Part shown: positions 1 through 8,024 of the stretch, one piece after another
Layout of the letters: each line of letters starts with the position of its first letter
Position numbering within the stretch: the first letter of the stretch is position 1
From: Methylicorpusculum oleiharenae
Lineage (GTDB): Bacteria; Pseudomonadota; Gammaproteobacteria; Methylococcales; Methylomonadaceae
Length of the DNA: 64,000 nucleotides
NCBI RefSeq assembly: GCF_009828925.2
Contig: NZ_WUTY02000001.1
Span: 434,001 to 498,000 of the forward strand
Reading direction: 5' to 3'
Program-made: the position numbers and the translations under genes
Notes under the pieces: model-generated
The model's input: only the letters and a program-made list of their open reading frames with translations
The model's database searches: none
What the model was told of the DNA's origin: nothing

Positions 1-252
1 CTGAGAGCCGCAAGGAGGAATCTGGCGCATTTAGGAAACCGTCCATTAGGGGAAGTTATTTTTTCTTATCCCAAACTGCAACGGCTGGAAATGGATTTCA
101 CTGAAGCCGAACCGTCTGTATGGACCGAGGCGGCAATAGGAACCGCTCACATTGGCCAATCCGTTTGGGGAAGAAGAACCATCTACAGCATCCGTCACCG
201 GCAAATGCTGATTAACGAATTTTTTATGCCTGACGCGCTGCTGTTACCTTAA
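1..252 (+). CDS. ubiC: Chorismate pyruvate-lyase, C-terminal part (5' end outside window)
   Basis: The first 83 codons run open from the window edge to a TAA, so only the C-terminal half is present. The visible protein has RPLGEVIFS, a WGRR segment and a terminal NEFFMPD stretch. These match the end of UbiC, where the Glu of the (T/N)E(F/L)F(L/M)P motif corresponds to the catalytic Glu155 of the E. coli enzyme. UbiC removes pyruvate from chorismate to give 4-hydroxybenzoate, the first committed step of ubiquinone synthesis, in the cytosol. A ubiX-type gene lies 29 kb away. No ubiA follows; the next sequence is a repeat region. Confidence 0.85.
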   Translation: MRAARRNLAHLGNRPLGEVIFSYPKLQRLEMDFTEAEPSVWTEAAIGTAHIGQSVWGRRTIYSIRHRQMLINEFFMPDALLLP

Positions 253-595
253 ACCAGCAATTCCCGGTTTGATGATAAAAAAGGGGAGGCGTAGGGTATC
301 GCCTTACCCTCCATTTTTATTGGGTGTAGGCGGTTAATTGAAAAGGCTTCTGCAACAAGGATGTTGCTCAGAGCTACAGGGACGTATTCACGCGTTCTTT
401 GACATCAAACACCTATGCCCTTAATTCAATGCGGGCGAGGAGTTACTGGATATGTTTTGCAGGAATTGCCGAAATCCAGAACTCATGGATAGCTCGAAGA
501 ATACCCTCCATGGCACTGGATGCCCATTTCCAGACGGGCATGAAGGGCTTATGGATTTAGTTGAAACGTATTGCTAATGAAGAACCGTTTTACCT
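253..595. repeat. Repeat-filled gap downstream of ubiC
   Basis: This 343 bp gap holds no gene that I can support. Positions 254-315 resemble 18512-18570 (an AGCAATTCCC start followed by a short A-rich run and GGGGAGGCGTA). Positions 322-420 are a copy of the roughly 100 bp inverted-repeat element described separately. The rest, up to the end of the nuclease gene, shows nothing recognisable. Confidence 0.6.
322..420 (+). repeat. MITE-like element, copy 1
   Basis: This stretch of about 99 bp starts with GGGTGTAGG and ends with CACCTATGCCC, which are imperfect inverted repeats. The middle (GGCTTCTGCAACA, GAGCTACA, GACGTATTCA) matches the reverse complement of 47814-47915. There is no coding capacity for a transposase. 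It is probably a non-autonomous or REP-like element. Confidence 0.6.
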
Positions 596-1471
596 TCACT
601 GCATCTTGATGCTACTGGGGTGTCTGACCAACATTGAATAATGATCTTTGCGCCGGTTAATCCAGCCGCGCGCTTCGATCGTTTTTCCTCGTAAAACGGC
701 TAAATCAGAAAACATTCCCGACTGCTTGCGCTCTATCCTTATGTCCACTTGAGGCGTCAAGTTCAAATAAACGTATTTTTTGCTCCATCGGATAGACTCG
801 ATCTGACCTTGAACGCGTTGCCATCCTCTGTAGTTGGCTCGAGTCAGAGCATCTGCAAGCTTTACTTCATACTCCGGCAAACGCCAAATACCCAGACGGC
901 TTTTTTCAGCTTTTTCCTGAGCCGCAAGCAAAGTATCCAGAAATTCCAAATTGGGCGGGTGGATCACCACGGCCGCAAAGCCCTGTTCCACAAGCTCGGC
1001 ATTGATATGACGGTAATCCTCGGTAAACACATGCGCCAGCAACCTGTCATAGGCATCATGAGCTTCTACATCCATGACCAGGCGAATCCGCTTATTCAGC
1101 AATTGCACTGACAACCAGTTTTTAGCCGCAATGCCTCCGGCCTCGGCTTCTTGATTTCGATGGGCGATTTCAGGTGTATTAATACCCAAAAGCCTGATCT
1201 TTCGCCCATCGGCAAGCAAGATTGTATCCCCGTCAAACACTTTGGTGACATGATAAAAGGCAATGCCGGGGCTTATTTCTACCGGTCTGGCCCGCTCTGT
1301 TTTTTTATCGGAAAAATGAACCTGCCCTTGATCATCGCGCCATTCATAAATTTCTGAATGTGCAGGACAAGCGGTCAGGCTCACTAAAATCAATAAAATC
1401 TTCGCGATCCTGTTTGTATAATGTCTTTCGGGCAGTTCTCGAAAGAGGGCAGTACATTCTATATTTATCAT
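596..1471 (-). CDS. Secreted/lipoprotein thermonuclease (SNase family) with N-terminal DUF4124-type segment
   Basis: A 291-residue protein with a hydrophobic leader ending in LTAC, a possible lipobox, so it may be a periplasmic lipoprotein. Next comes a DUF4124-like stretch (EIYEWRDDQGQVHFSD), then a staphylococcal nuclease domain. The active-site pattern is visible: GDT, RLLGINTPE, then YDRLLAHVF with the second Arg. After about residue 215 there is an extra beta-rich, OB-like tail (VQGQIESIRWSKKYVYLNL). The expected activity is Ca2+-dependent cleavage of DNA or RNA. Only 18 bp separate its upstream start from that of dtd on the other strand, so the true start may lie further inside, although no later ATG precedes the leader. 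Confidence 0.8.
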   Translation of the reverse strand: MINIECTALFRELPERHYTNRIAKILLILVSLTACPAHSEIYEWRDDQGQVHFSDKKTERARPVEISPGIAFYHVTKVFDGDTILLADGRKIRLLGINTPEIAHRNQEAEAGGIAAKNWLSVQLLNKRIRLVMDVEAHDAYDRLLAHVFTEDYRHINAELVEQGFAAVVIHPPNLEFLDTLLAAQEKAEKSRLGIWRLPEYEVKLADALTRANYRGWQRVQGQIESIRWSKKYVYLNLTPQVDIRIERKQSGMFSDLAVLRGKTIEARGWINRRKDHYSMLVRHPSSIKMQ

Positions 1472-1489
1472 TCGTTACACTTACTTTTT

Positions 1490-1951
1490 ATGCTAACCAT
1501 CATCCAGCGCGTCAGTTCAGCTAAAGTGACTGTCAACCACAACATTACCGGTCAAATTGAACAAGGCATTTTAGCACTTGTAGCGGTCGAAAAAGACGAC
1601 ACCGAGCAGGAGGCCCGGCGCTTGCTTGAAAGAATACTTAATTACCGGATCTTTGCTGATTCAGACGGCAAAATGAATCTCAGTTTACGGGATATCGGGG
1701 GCGGATTATTGCTGGTTCCGCAATTTACGCTGGCAGCCGACACCAACACCGGCAATCGTCCGAGCTTCACACCGGCAGCCGCGCCTGAAAAAGGCAGGCA
1801 GTTATTTGAATACCTGCAAACCCTGGCATTAAAGTCTCATAACCCGGTGGCTTTTGGTGAATTTGGCGCCGATATGCAGGTATCACTAGTCAACGAAGGA
1901 CCGGTTACTTTTTCATTACGTGTCGCTCAGCGCGGATCATCATCCACGTGA
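1490..1951 (+). CDS. dtd: D-aminoacyl-tRNA deacylase
   Basis: A 153-residue cytosolic protein of the usual DTD length. It hydrolyses D-aminoacyl-tRNA, including D-Tyr-tRNA and mischarged Gly-tRNA(Ala), and so protects translation. Both signature stretches are present: PQFTLAADT near residue 77 and NEGPVTF near 138. The first has Pro where E. coli has Ser in SQFT, a substitution common outside enterobacteria. The ATG at 1490 gives the standard start MLTIIQRVSSAKV; an upstream in-frame ATG would add 23 unrelated residues and overlap the divergent nuclease gene. Confidence 0.93.
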   Translation: MLTIIQRVSSAKVTVNHNITGQIEQGILALVAVEKDDTEQEARRLLERILNYRIFADSDGKMNLSLRDIGGGLLLVPQFTLAADTNTGNRPSFTPAAAPEKGRQLFEYLQTLALKSHNPVAFGEFGADMQVSLVNEGPVTFSLRVAQRGSSST

Positions 1952-2070
1952 TGTTCGGATTGGTCATCTGGCGGATTTAATTTTCCGGTTTTGACGGGCC
2001 TGAGCAATACAATCAGACTGGCCATAATCAGAACTATCGCGATAAAAATAAAAAACAGTGCCGCGAGCAT
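1927..2070 (-). CDS. 47-residue single-pass membrane protein, unknown function
   Basis: A short reading frame with an ATG at 2070, preceded by a good GGAGG site five bases upstream. It encodes MLAALFFIFIAIVLIMASL..., one strong membrane helix at residues 2-25, then a short basic segment and an acidic, His-rich tail (DDQSEHHVDDD). Its 3' end overlaps the end of dtd by 25 bp on the opposite strand. A longer frame here (stop at 1964) uses the same ribosome site but gives an unconvincing composition. I do not recognise a family; small bitopic proteins like this often bind a larger membrane complex. Confidence 0.55.
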   Translation of the reverse strand: MLAALFFIFIAIVLIMASLIVLLRPVKTGKLNPPDDQSEHHVDDDPR

Positions 2071-2188
2071 ACATGCCTCCGTTAAGCCATATCATTGAAT
2101 ATAAAAGGCTATTTTCCGTGAAAACACAAAAAGTGTTAAAATGGCCTTTTTTAAACCGACCGCCGCATCGGCAAACGATACCACGATC

Positions 2189-3529
2189 ATGAAACACGTT
2201 GAATTGCTCTCTCCCGCTGGAACCTTAAAAAACATGCGTTATGCTTTTGCTTACGGCGCGGATGCTGTGTATGCAGGCCAGCCCCGTTACAGCCTGCGAG
2301 TTCGCAATAACGATTTTCTGGAGGACAATCTGGCGACAGGCATCGCCGAAGCTCATCAGCTGGGCAAAAAGTTCTTTCTAGCAACCAATGTTATTCCACA
2401 TAACAGTAAAATCAAAACCTTTATCAAAGACCTGACGCCTATTATTGCCATGCAACCGGACGCGCTGATTATGGCCGATCCGGGATTGATCATGATGGTT
2501 CGCGAAACCTGGCCTGACATGCCGGTACATTTATCTGTGCAAGCCAACACCGTCAATTATGCCTCGGTCAAATTCTGGAAAAGCATGGGCATAGAAAGAG
2601 TCATACTTTCCCGTGAATTATCACTGGATGAAATTGCAGAAATCCGCCAGGAATGTCCGGACATGGAACTGGAAGTATTCGTTCACGGCGCATTGTGTAT
2701 CGCCTATTCCGGCCGTTGCCTGCTGTCCGGATATTTCAATCATAGAGACCCGAATCAAGGCACCTGTACCAATTCCTGCCGCTGGAAATATGACACCTTA
2801 CCCGCCCATGAAAATGCCGAGGGTGATTATGTGCAGGATGGCGGTGCTTTATCGATGGCCGATATCAGCACGGCCAGCTGTGGTGGCGCTGAACGGCACC
2901 CTTTGGCCGATAATATTTACTTTCTGGAAGAAGAAGGCAGAAAAGGAGAGCTACTTCCCATCATGGAAGATGAAAACGGCACCTATATCATGAATTCCAA
3001 AGATCTTCGTGCCATCGAACATATCCAGCGCCTCGTTGAAATCGGTGTTGATAGCCTGAAAATTGAAGGCCGCACAAAATCCCACTATTATGTGGCCCGA
3101 ACCGCCCAAACCTATCGCCAAGCGATAGATGATGCCTTGGCTGACCGCCCTTTCAATCCGCAATTACTGGGTGTTCTGGAAAACCTTGCCAGCCGGGGCT
3201 ACACGGATGGCTTCTACCAGCGTCACCACACCCATGAGCACCAAAACTACCTCAGCGGTTATTCAAAAGGTCATCAGCAACAATTCTGCGGAGAAATAAG
3301 AAATTTCGACCCCAACAGCGGCATGGCTGAAATCGACGTAAAAAACAAATTCTCGGTCGGGGACAGATTAGAACTGATCCTGCCCGAGGGCAATCGTGAC
3401 ATTGTGATTGAAAGAATGGAAGATCTTCACGGCAGGCCGATGCAGGAAGCGTCAGGCGGGGGGTATGAAGTCAAAATTCCTCTACCGGGCATCAGACCGG
3501 ACAAAGGCTTACTGGCAAGGTATATTTGA
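2189..3529 (+). CDS. trhP: Peptidase U32 family tRNA hydroxylation protein
   Basis: A 446-residue protein close in length to E. coli YegQ/TrhP (453). It opens with HVELLSPAGTLKNMRYAFAYGAD and has the U32 signature region with clustered cysteines (SGRCLLSGY, then GTCTNSCRW around residues 178-205). TrhP acts with an Fe-S cofactor and prephenate in making 5-hydroxyuridine at position 34 of tRNAs. The internal ATG at 2189 is chosen because homologues begin at this point; the upstream in-frame ATG adds 16 residues of low similarity. It is monocistronic, followed by a strong hairpin. Confidence 0.88.
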   Translation: MKHVELLSPAGTLKNMRYAFAYGADAVYAGQPRYSLRVRNNDFLEDNLATGIAEAHQLGKKFFLATNVIPHNSKIKTFIKDLTPIIAMQPDALIMADPGLIMMVRETWPDMPVHLSVQANTVNYASVKFWKSMGIERVILSRELSLDEIAEIRQECPDMELEVFVHGALCIAYSGRCLLSGYFNHRDPNQGTCTNSCRWKYDTLPAHENAEGDYVQDGGALSMADISTASCGGAERHPLADNIYFLEEEGRKGELLPIMEDENGTYIMNSKDLRAIEHIQRLVEIGVDSLKIEGRTKSHYYVARTAQTYRQAIDDALADRPFNPQLLGVLENLASRGYTDGFYQRHHTHEHQNYLSGYSKGHQQQFCGEIRNFDPNSGMAEIDVKNKFSVGDRLELILPEGNRDIVIERMEDLHGRPMQEASGGGYEVKIPLPGIRPDKGLLARYI

Positions 3530-3560
3530 AGCGTAACACAGGGTTAAATCATCCTTAACA

Positions 3561-3604
3561 AAAAAGGATAGAGGACAAAAGTTATACGCTTTTATCCTCT
3601 ATCC
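3561..3604 (-). terminator. Rho-independent terminator for the haloperoxidase gene
   Basis: GGATAGAGGA at 3566-3575 pairs perfectly with TCCTCTATCC at 3595-3604, and an inner AAAAG/CTTTT extends the stem. Read on the minus strand, a run of six T follows the stem. It lies 23 bp after the haloperoxidase stop codon and can also end the convergent trhP transcript. Confidence 0.8.
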
Positions 3605-3626
3605 TCAACCAGCTTGTTAAAACATT

Positions 3627-5075
3627 TTAATGAAAATGATGAGGTCCTTTTCCATTTTTATCCCCTCTCCCATCATTAAAGTATTGAAGTGTTTTGTCCC
3701 AGGCTTGCTGACCGATCAGTCGTCCAATTTTCCGGCTTACCAGATCGCCATCGATAAAATGTATCCCGCCGTAACGTCTTGAAATACCCGCATCATCAGC
3801 CGCATCTGAAAAGGTTGCCCAATAAAGAATGGTATCGTTCGCGGGCACAACGCCAGGCTCCACTGCTGAAGAGCCGGCTAGTACGGTAGTACTAAAACCA
3901 AAATAATCACTTTGGGTAAATAGCTTAAGTGTTTCCGCGCCTGCAGCACTGAAAATACTATGACCTGAATAGTATTCTGGAAACGGAGGCGTCACGACTG
4001 ACGCCGCCTGATAGGGTTTCCAATCTGCGCCGTCAATGGGGCCCTGCCAGGACTCGACTGTTTTCCCGGCATATAGAAAATTGATTGCGGTAACCGGTCT
4101 GACATAATCGTAATAGCGTTTGGCATCCCAACTGGCAATACTTGCATCAAAAATAGCATTGGACAAGGCAAAGAGCATCTTAACGTCTTGATCCACCGTG
4201 TGATGATCTCGCTCAGAAACATAGGCGGCAAATAATGCCCAATGGCCCGGAGGCAACTCAGAATGAGGACCATCCGCCCAATATTCCGCAATCACTTTTT
4301 TCTCATCCGTCAAATGCGCGCTGTATTCCAAAACCTGTTGAGCCTGAATCTCATAACGCTCAGGCTCAGTATTGTAATCAGCAGGCGGCGGTGTCATTTT
4401 CCGGAACTGTGTACCTGATTTTAACGCGTAGGGTACGACCTTACCCCAATGGGGTGTAATAAATTGCTGTTCAGTTGAACCTATTTGAAGTGGCTGCCAA
4501 TGATTGGGATCGGCTATGGAATCCGGAGAATTGACTGGCGTATAACCGCTGTAGTCGCTATAAGCCCCCGCGTGGAGATCGCCGAGTTGATTCGATCCAT
4601 CATGGTGTCTGAAATCCAATACCGCTTTGGCGGCAATATTACCAATACCAGAAGGCTTTTTTACATCATAGGTGTTGTCGTTAGGATCATAACCAAGATC
4701 CGTCATCAACGCATTGAAACTCGCTATTTCTGTTGGAAACAGATCGGATAAGCATTCATGTGCAGCAAAGCTGATCGCTTTTTCTTTGTTTGCTTGAGTC
4801 CTTTCACTTCCTGGACGGCGCAAATTATTCCCGTAACGAGTCCCCTTCGCCCTGGCATCATAGGCTGCCCAAGCATCAAACATACAGGTATCGACAATTG
4901 CCAGCGCCCTGGCAACAATAGGGGGTCCTGGATGGGTGACACGAATAGCTTCCAGAACTGCATCATTCCATTGGGTAACCACAGTGCCTGTTGCAGCAAA
5001 TCCTGATTGACTAAATGTCATTATCGCTGAAACGGAAGCAGCAAGAAGAGAACGGTTAAATGTTTGATTTATCAT
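3627..5075 (-). CDS. Vanadium-dependent haloperoxidase / PAP2-superfamily enzyme, exported
   Basis: A 482-residue protein with a Sec-type signal peptide (MINQTFNRSLLAASVSAI..., probable cut after GFAA). The PAP2/haloperoxidase active-site blocks appear in order: K-x6-RP (KRYYDYVRP), YSGHS, and SR-x5-H (SRRYGGIH). In this fold Lys, two Arg, Ser, Gly and His hold vanadate or phosphate, and the SGH histidine is the acid-base residue. It could oxidise halides in the periplasm or act as a phosphatase; sequence alone does not settle this. It stands alone, with a 655 bp gap upstream and a terminator downstream. Confidence 0.8.
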   Translation of the reverse strand: MINQTFNRSLLAASVSAIMTFSQSGFAATGTVVTQWNDAVLEAIRVTHPGPPIVARALAIVDTCMFDAWAAYDARAKGTRYGNNLRRPGSERTQANKEKAISFAAHECLSDLFPTEIASFNALMTDLGYDPNDNTYDVKKPSGIGNIAAKAVLDFRHHDGSNQLGDLHAGAYSDYSGYTPVNSPDSIADPNHWQPLQIGSTEQQFITPHWGKVVPYALKSGTQFRKMTPPPADYNTEPERYEIQAQQVLEYSAHLTDEKKVIAEYWADGPHSELPPGHWALFAAYVSERDHHTVDQDVKMLFALSNAIFDASIASWDAKRYYDYVRPVTAINFLYAGKTVESWQGPIDGADWKPYQAASVVTPPFPEYYSGHSIFSAAGAETLKLFTQSDYFGFSTTVLAGSSAVEPGVVPANDTILYWATFSDAADDAGISRRYGGIHFIDGDLVSRKIGRLIGQQAWDKTLQYFNDGRGDKNGKGPHHFH

Positions 5076-5730
5076 AAAAATACCTTATTTATCATAATAT
5101 TAAATTCCTTTTTTAAGAGATTAAAAGTTTATTTGCTTTCAAGAAAGCGAGTAATGACACTCTCTTGATTGATATGCTAAAAGGAAAATTCAGTGAATTC
5201 TGTTAAATAGTCACACTGGGTTTAAGGCATATTTCATACCAACCATTTTTGAAATGAAGTGGGCCTGGTTAATGTATATGCCGAATTTTTAATGATAATC
5301 GGTAAATATATGATTTTAATGGATTTTTTAGTTTTTTTCAGGATAATTGCCACTCATTAAAAATCTAAGCCATTGATAAGCAATGAATGCGCAGAGATTT
5401 TTGGATAAGCAGACCTGAGGGTTATCTAGAGTAAAACAATACAGCTTTGACAGAAAAAAATAAGCGTTTAAAAGTTTTGATACTAGCTGACAAAATTGTC
5501 ATATGAGGGCTGACAGCGCTAATCCATGCAGACAGTACTGACATTTATTGCTCGTAAGAATAATGGATAAACAGCAGTGCATATTGAAACAAGAAATACA
5601 AACAAATCAGGAGGGGGCTAATTTAAAGGAGTCTAACGTTATTTGGGTACAACTGGATTGTCGTTTTGATCGGTGACAACGGCAAAATCCTGAATGCCGT
5701 TGCCTAAAAAATCAATAAAACATCAGCAAC
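5076..5730. other. Long AT-rich gap upstream of the haloperoxidase gene
   Basis: There is no intact gene in this 655 bp. Most is AT-rich and probably carries the haloperoxidase promoter, though I see no convincing -35/-10 pair. At its far end, 5639-5722, the minus strand has a 27-codon open stretch (…FLGNGIQDFAVVTDQNDNP…) ending in TAA and cut off by an upstream stop. It resembles the C-terminus of a larger protein. Confidence 0.5.
5639..5722 (-). pseudogene. Possible C-terminal gene remnant
   Basis: The minus strand reads CFIDFLGNGIQDFAVVTDQ and then NDNPVVPK before a TAA, with a TGA immediately upstream. The composition is that of a real beta-rich protein end (a DxxGNGIQDFAVV pattern similar to FG-GAP-like repeats), but there is no start codon and no upstream domain. 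It lies directly downstream of the small secreted protein gene on the same strand. Confidence 0.25.
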
Positions 5731-6120
5731 TTATTTTTTTGTCATGAAAAAATAAATGGATTGGCATTTAAGCACCATCTTATCGTTCTCTTTCTCGACA
5801 GCAATACACGTTTCCATTTTTGAACGGCCTGGCGCCGCCTGTTTAACCAATTTACCGTCCTCAATTGAATAGCTAACCACTGCCCGCATCTTCTCTACGC
5901 GAGCACTGGAATCTGCATCATGCGAATTTCCTTCCAGAGTGCCGTCCTTTTTGAATTCCCAGGTAGTACTCAAACCTCTTGCCTTGCTACCGTCGCTATT
6001 GCGCGATTCTTTGTCGATTTGCCAAACGCCTAGGATATCCGCTTGAGTTAACTGAACTTCCGCGAACGCAGAAAATGATAAGAATGTTAGAGCAAATACA
6101 GCTAATTTTTTTAATCGCAT
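5731..6120 (-). CDS. Small secreted protein, lipocalin-like, unknown function
   Basis: A 129-residue protein with a clear signal peptide (MRLKKLAVFALTFLSFSAFA, cut before EVQLT). The mature part begins with an ADILGVWQI block and continues with alternating beta-strand patterns (TTWEFKKDGTLEG, VVSYSIEDGKLV), as in lipocalin-like 'GxW' domains. Two cysteines (TCIAV and KCQSI) could form a disulfide in the periplasm. AAGG lies eight bases before the ATG. The binding partner is unknown. Confidence 0.65.
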   Translation of the reverse strand: MRLKKLAVFALTFLSFSAFAEVQLTQADILGVWQIDKESRNSDGSKARGLSTTWEFKKDGTLEGNSHDADSSARVEKMRAVVSYSIEDGKLVKQAAPGRSKMETCIAVEKENDKMVLKCQSIYFFMTKK

Positions 6121-6459
6121 GGCGAAAACCTTATGGGTTATTTTTTATGAACCCGAATTGTAACACGGAAGATAAGGGTACATGATTTTGACTCAAGTCG
6201 TAAAATCCGGTAAAGCATCAAAGGCTGACGTAAAATTATCCTATCCTCTCGTCTTTGCCAACGGCTGACTGAGAAAAGCGAATGGAGGAAACAGGGCCCT
6301 CATCATCTCTTACTCGGTCATATTAATCTGCGCATCTGATATGATAACGATTAAATGGCGCCGGTTGAGTCTGATTATCAAAATGCAGACCCGCTGCCGA
6401 CATACTTCCTATCTGCTCTAGACCTGTAGATTTATATTATTCACATCAAGGTATTGCGT
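6121..6459. other. Intergenic region between divergent genes
   Basis: These 339 bp lie between the starts of the secreted protein (minus) and the RraA-like gene (plus). It must hold both promoters, but I see no convincing consensus sites, repeats or coding frames. Confidence 0.4.
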
Positions 6460-6945
6460 ATGACTTTTGCAACCGCCAAACTCTGTGACACTTACTCAGC
6501 TAAGGCTCACCTTCAGATAGCGGAACCTATTTTCAAGCTATTTGGAGCCGCGTTGGCTTTTTCCGGGCAAATCACCACACTCAAGGTATTTGAGGATAAT
6601 GCGCTGGTCAGAACCGCCCTTTCGACAAAAGTGAACCACCGGATTTTAGTGATTGACGGCGGCGGTTCCCATCGCTGCGCATTGATAGACGAAGAACTGG
6701 CCCAACTGGCCCTCGAAAACGGCTGGCAAGGTATAGTCGTCTATGGCTGCATTCGCGATTCGGCAATCATCAATGCCATGACCATCGGGATACGCGCTTT
6801 ACATGCACATCCGCTAAAAAGTCCCAATAAAGGCTTGGGTAATCTTGACACTGTGGTGACTTTTGCCGGGGTTCAATTTAAAAATGATTATTTTTTATAC
6901 GCAGACAGTGACGGAATTATCGTCTCGGAAACAGAGTTGAGTTAG
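6460..6945 (+). CDS. rraA: RraA-family protein (RNase E inhibitor-like / aldolase-like)
   Basis: A 161-residue protein, the same length as E. coli RraA. It shows the family blocks: an N-terminal ATAKLCDTY, then VIDGGGSHRCALIDEELA and GWQGIVVYGCIRDS. RraA binds RNase E and dampens its activity as a trimeric ring; many family members instead are hydroxy-oxo-glutarate aldolases, and the active-site G-x-x-R(D) region is kept here. The ATG at 6460 has AAGG eight bases upstream and is preferred over a TTG two codons earlier. ispH follows after 36 bp and may be cotranscribed. Confidence 0.85.
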   Translation: MTFATAKLCDTYSAKAHLQIAEPIFKLFGAALAFSGQITTLKVFEDNALVRTALSTKVNHRILVIDGGGSHRCALIDEELAQLALENGWQGIVVYGCIRDSAIINAMTIGIRALHAHPLKSPNKGLGNLDTVVTFAGVQFKNDYFLYADSDGIIVSETELS

Positions 6946-6981
6946 AATAAAACCACCTTAACCTACTTTTTTAGTCAAGAT

Positions 6982-7947
6982 ATGCAAATAGTACTCGCAA
7001 ATCCCCGTGGCTTCTGTGCCGGCGTTGACCGCGCTATTGAAATTGTTGATCAAGCCCTAGAAACATTCGGAGCCCCTATCTATGTTCGCCACGAAGTCGT
7101 ACACAACCGAACCGTAGTTGACGGACTAAAAGAAAAAGGCGCTATTTTTATTGAAGATTTGAACGATGTTCCTGTCGAATCTTACTTGATCTTTAGCGCA
7201 CACGGCGTTTCCAAAGAGGTACAAAAAAAAGCGGAGGAGCGTAATCTTACCGTCTTCGATGCTACCTGCCCGCTGGTCACCAAAGTCCATTTACAAGTCG
7301 CCAAACACGCCAAACAAGACCGTGAAGTTATCCTGATTGGACACGCAGGACATCCTGAGGTTGAAGGCACGATGGGACAATACGAAAAATGCACCGAAAA
7401 CGGCGGCATTTATCTGGTCGAAACACCTAATGACGTCGCCAATCTTAAAGTCAACAACCCGGATAATCTGGCTTATGTCACTCAAACCACGTTATCCATG
7501 ACCGATACAAAAATCATGGTAGACGCGCTACGTGCCCGATTTACCTCGATCCAGGAGCAGAAAAAAGACGACATCTGCTATGCAACGCAAAACCGACAGG
7601 ATGCCGTTTATGACCTCGCATCAAAAACAGACATTATTCTGGTTGTCGGATCGCCTAATAGCTCAAACTCGAACCGTTTGCGTGAAATTGCCGAACAATT
7701 GGGTAAACCGGCTTATTTGATTGATACCGCCGAGGACATGCAGAAAGACTGGTTTGAGGGCATCGATGCAGTGGGTGTAACTGCCGGCGCATCCGCACCG
7801 GAAGTTCTGGTTCAGGAAGTCATTAATCAACTCAAACTCTGGGGCGGCGAGACTATTATCGAAAACAAGGGAATTGAGGAGAAAGTAGTATTTTCGCTAC
7901 CCAAAGGTCTGCAAAAAAAATCTTGTGCATCTTCCGCCGGCGCTTGA
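6982..7947 (+). CDS. ispH: 4-hydroxy-3-methylbut-2-enyl diphosphate reductase
   Basis: A 321-residue enzyme for the last step of the MEP isoprenoid pathway, reducing HMBPP to IPP and DMAPP with a [4Fe-4S] cluster. The three cluster cysteines are visible: NPRGFCAGV (Cys12), [10 protein letters not shown] (about Cys96) and [11 protein letters not shown] (about 197). Substrate-binding residues are also present: VVHNRTV, the [11 protein letters not shown] block and [10 protein letters not shown]. The C-terminus is typical, with a short Lys/Cys-rich tail. It is transcribed with the RraA-like gene. Confidence 0.96.
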   Translation: MQIVLANPRGFCAGVDRAIEIVDQALETFGAPIYVRHEVVHNRTVVDGLKEKGAIFIEDLNDVPVESYLIFSAHGVSKEVQKKAEERNLTVFDATCPLVTKVHLQVAKHAKQDREVILIGHAGHPEVEGTMGQYEKCTENGGIYLVETPNDVANLKVNNPDNLAYVTQTTLSMTDTKIMVDALRARFTSIQEQKKDDICYATQNRQDAVYDLASKTDIILVVGSPNSSNSNRLREIAEQLGKPAYLIDTAEDMQKDWFEGIDAVGVTAGASAPEVLVQEVINQLKLWGGETIIENKGIEEKVVFSLPKGLQKKSCASSAGA

Positions 7948-7965
7948 ACTTAAAACTCATTTAAT

Positions 7966-8000
7966 CCGGAAGAGAGCGGGCTCTAACTGCTCTGTTCCGG
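7966..8000. terminator. Hairpin between convergent ispH and HDOD gene
   Basis: CCGGAAGAGAGC (7966-7977) pairs with GCTCTGTTCCGG (7989-8000) with one mismatch. There is no T-run, so it may be a Rho-assisted stop or an RNA-stabilising end. It sits where the two convergent transcripts meet. Confidence 0.45.
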
Positions 8001-8024
8001 GCTAGCTCACGGCTTGCAGATGAC

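Noticed and set aside
1964-2197. A 77-codon minus-strand frame overlapping the trhP start
   Set aside because: The better frame from the same ribosome site is the 47-codon one ending at 1927, which encodes a clean membrane helix.
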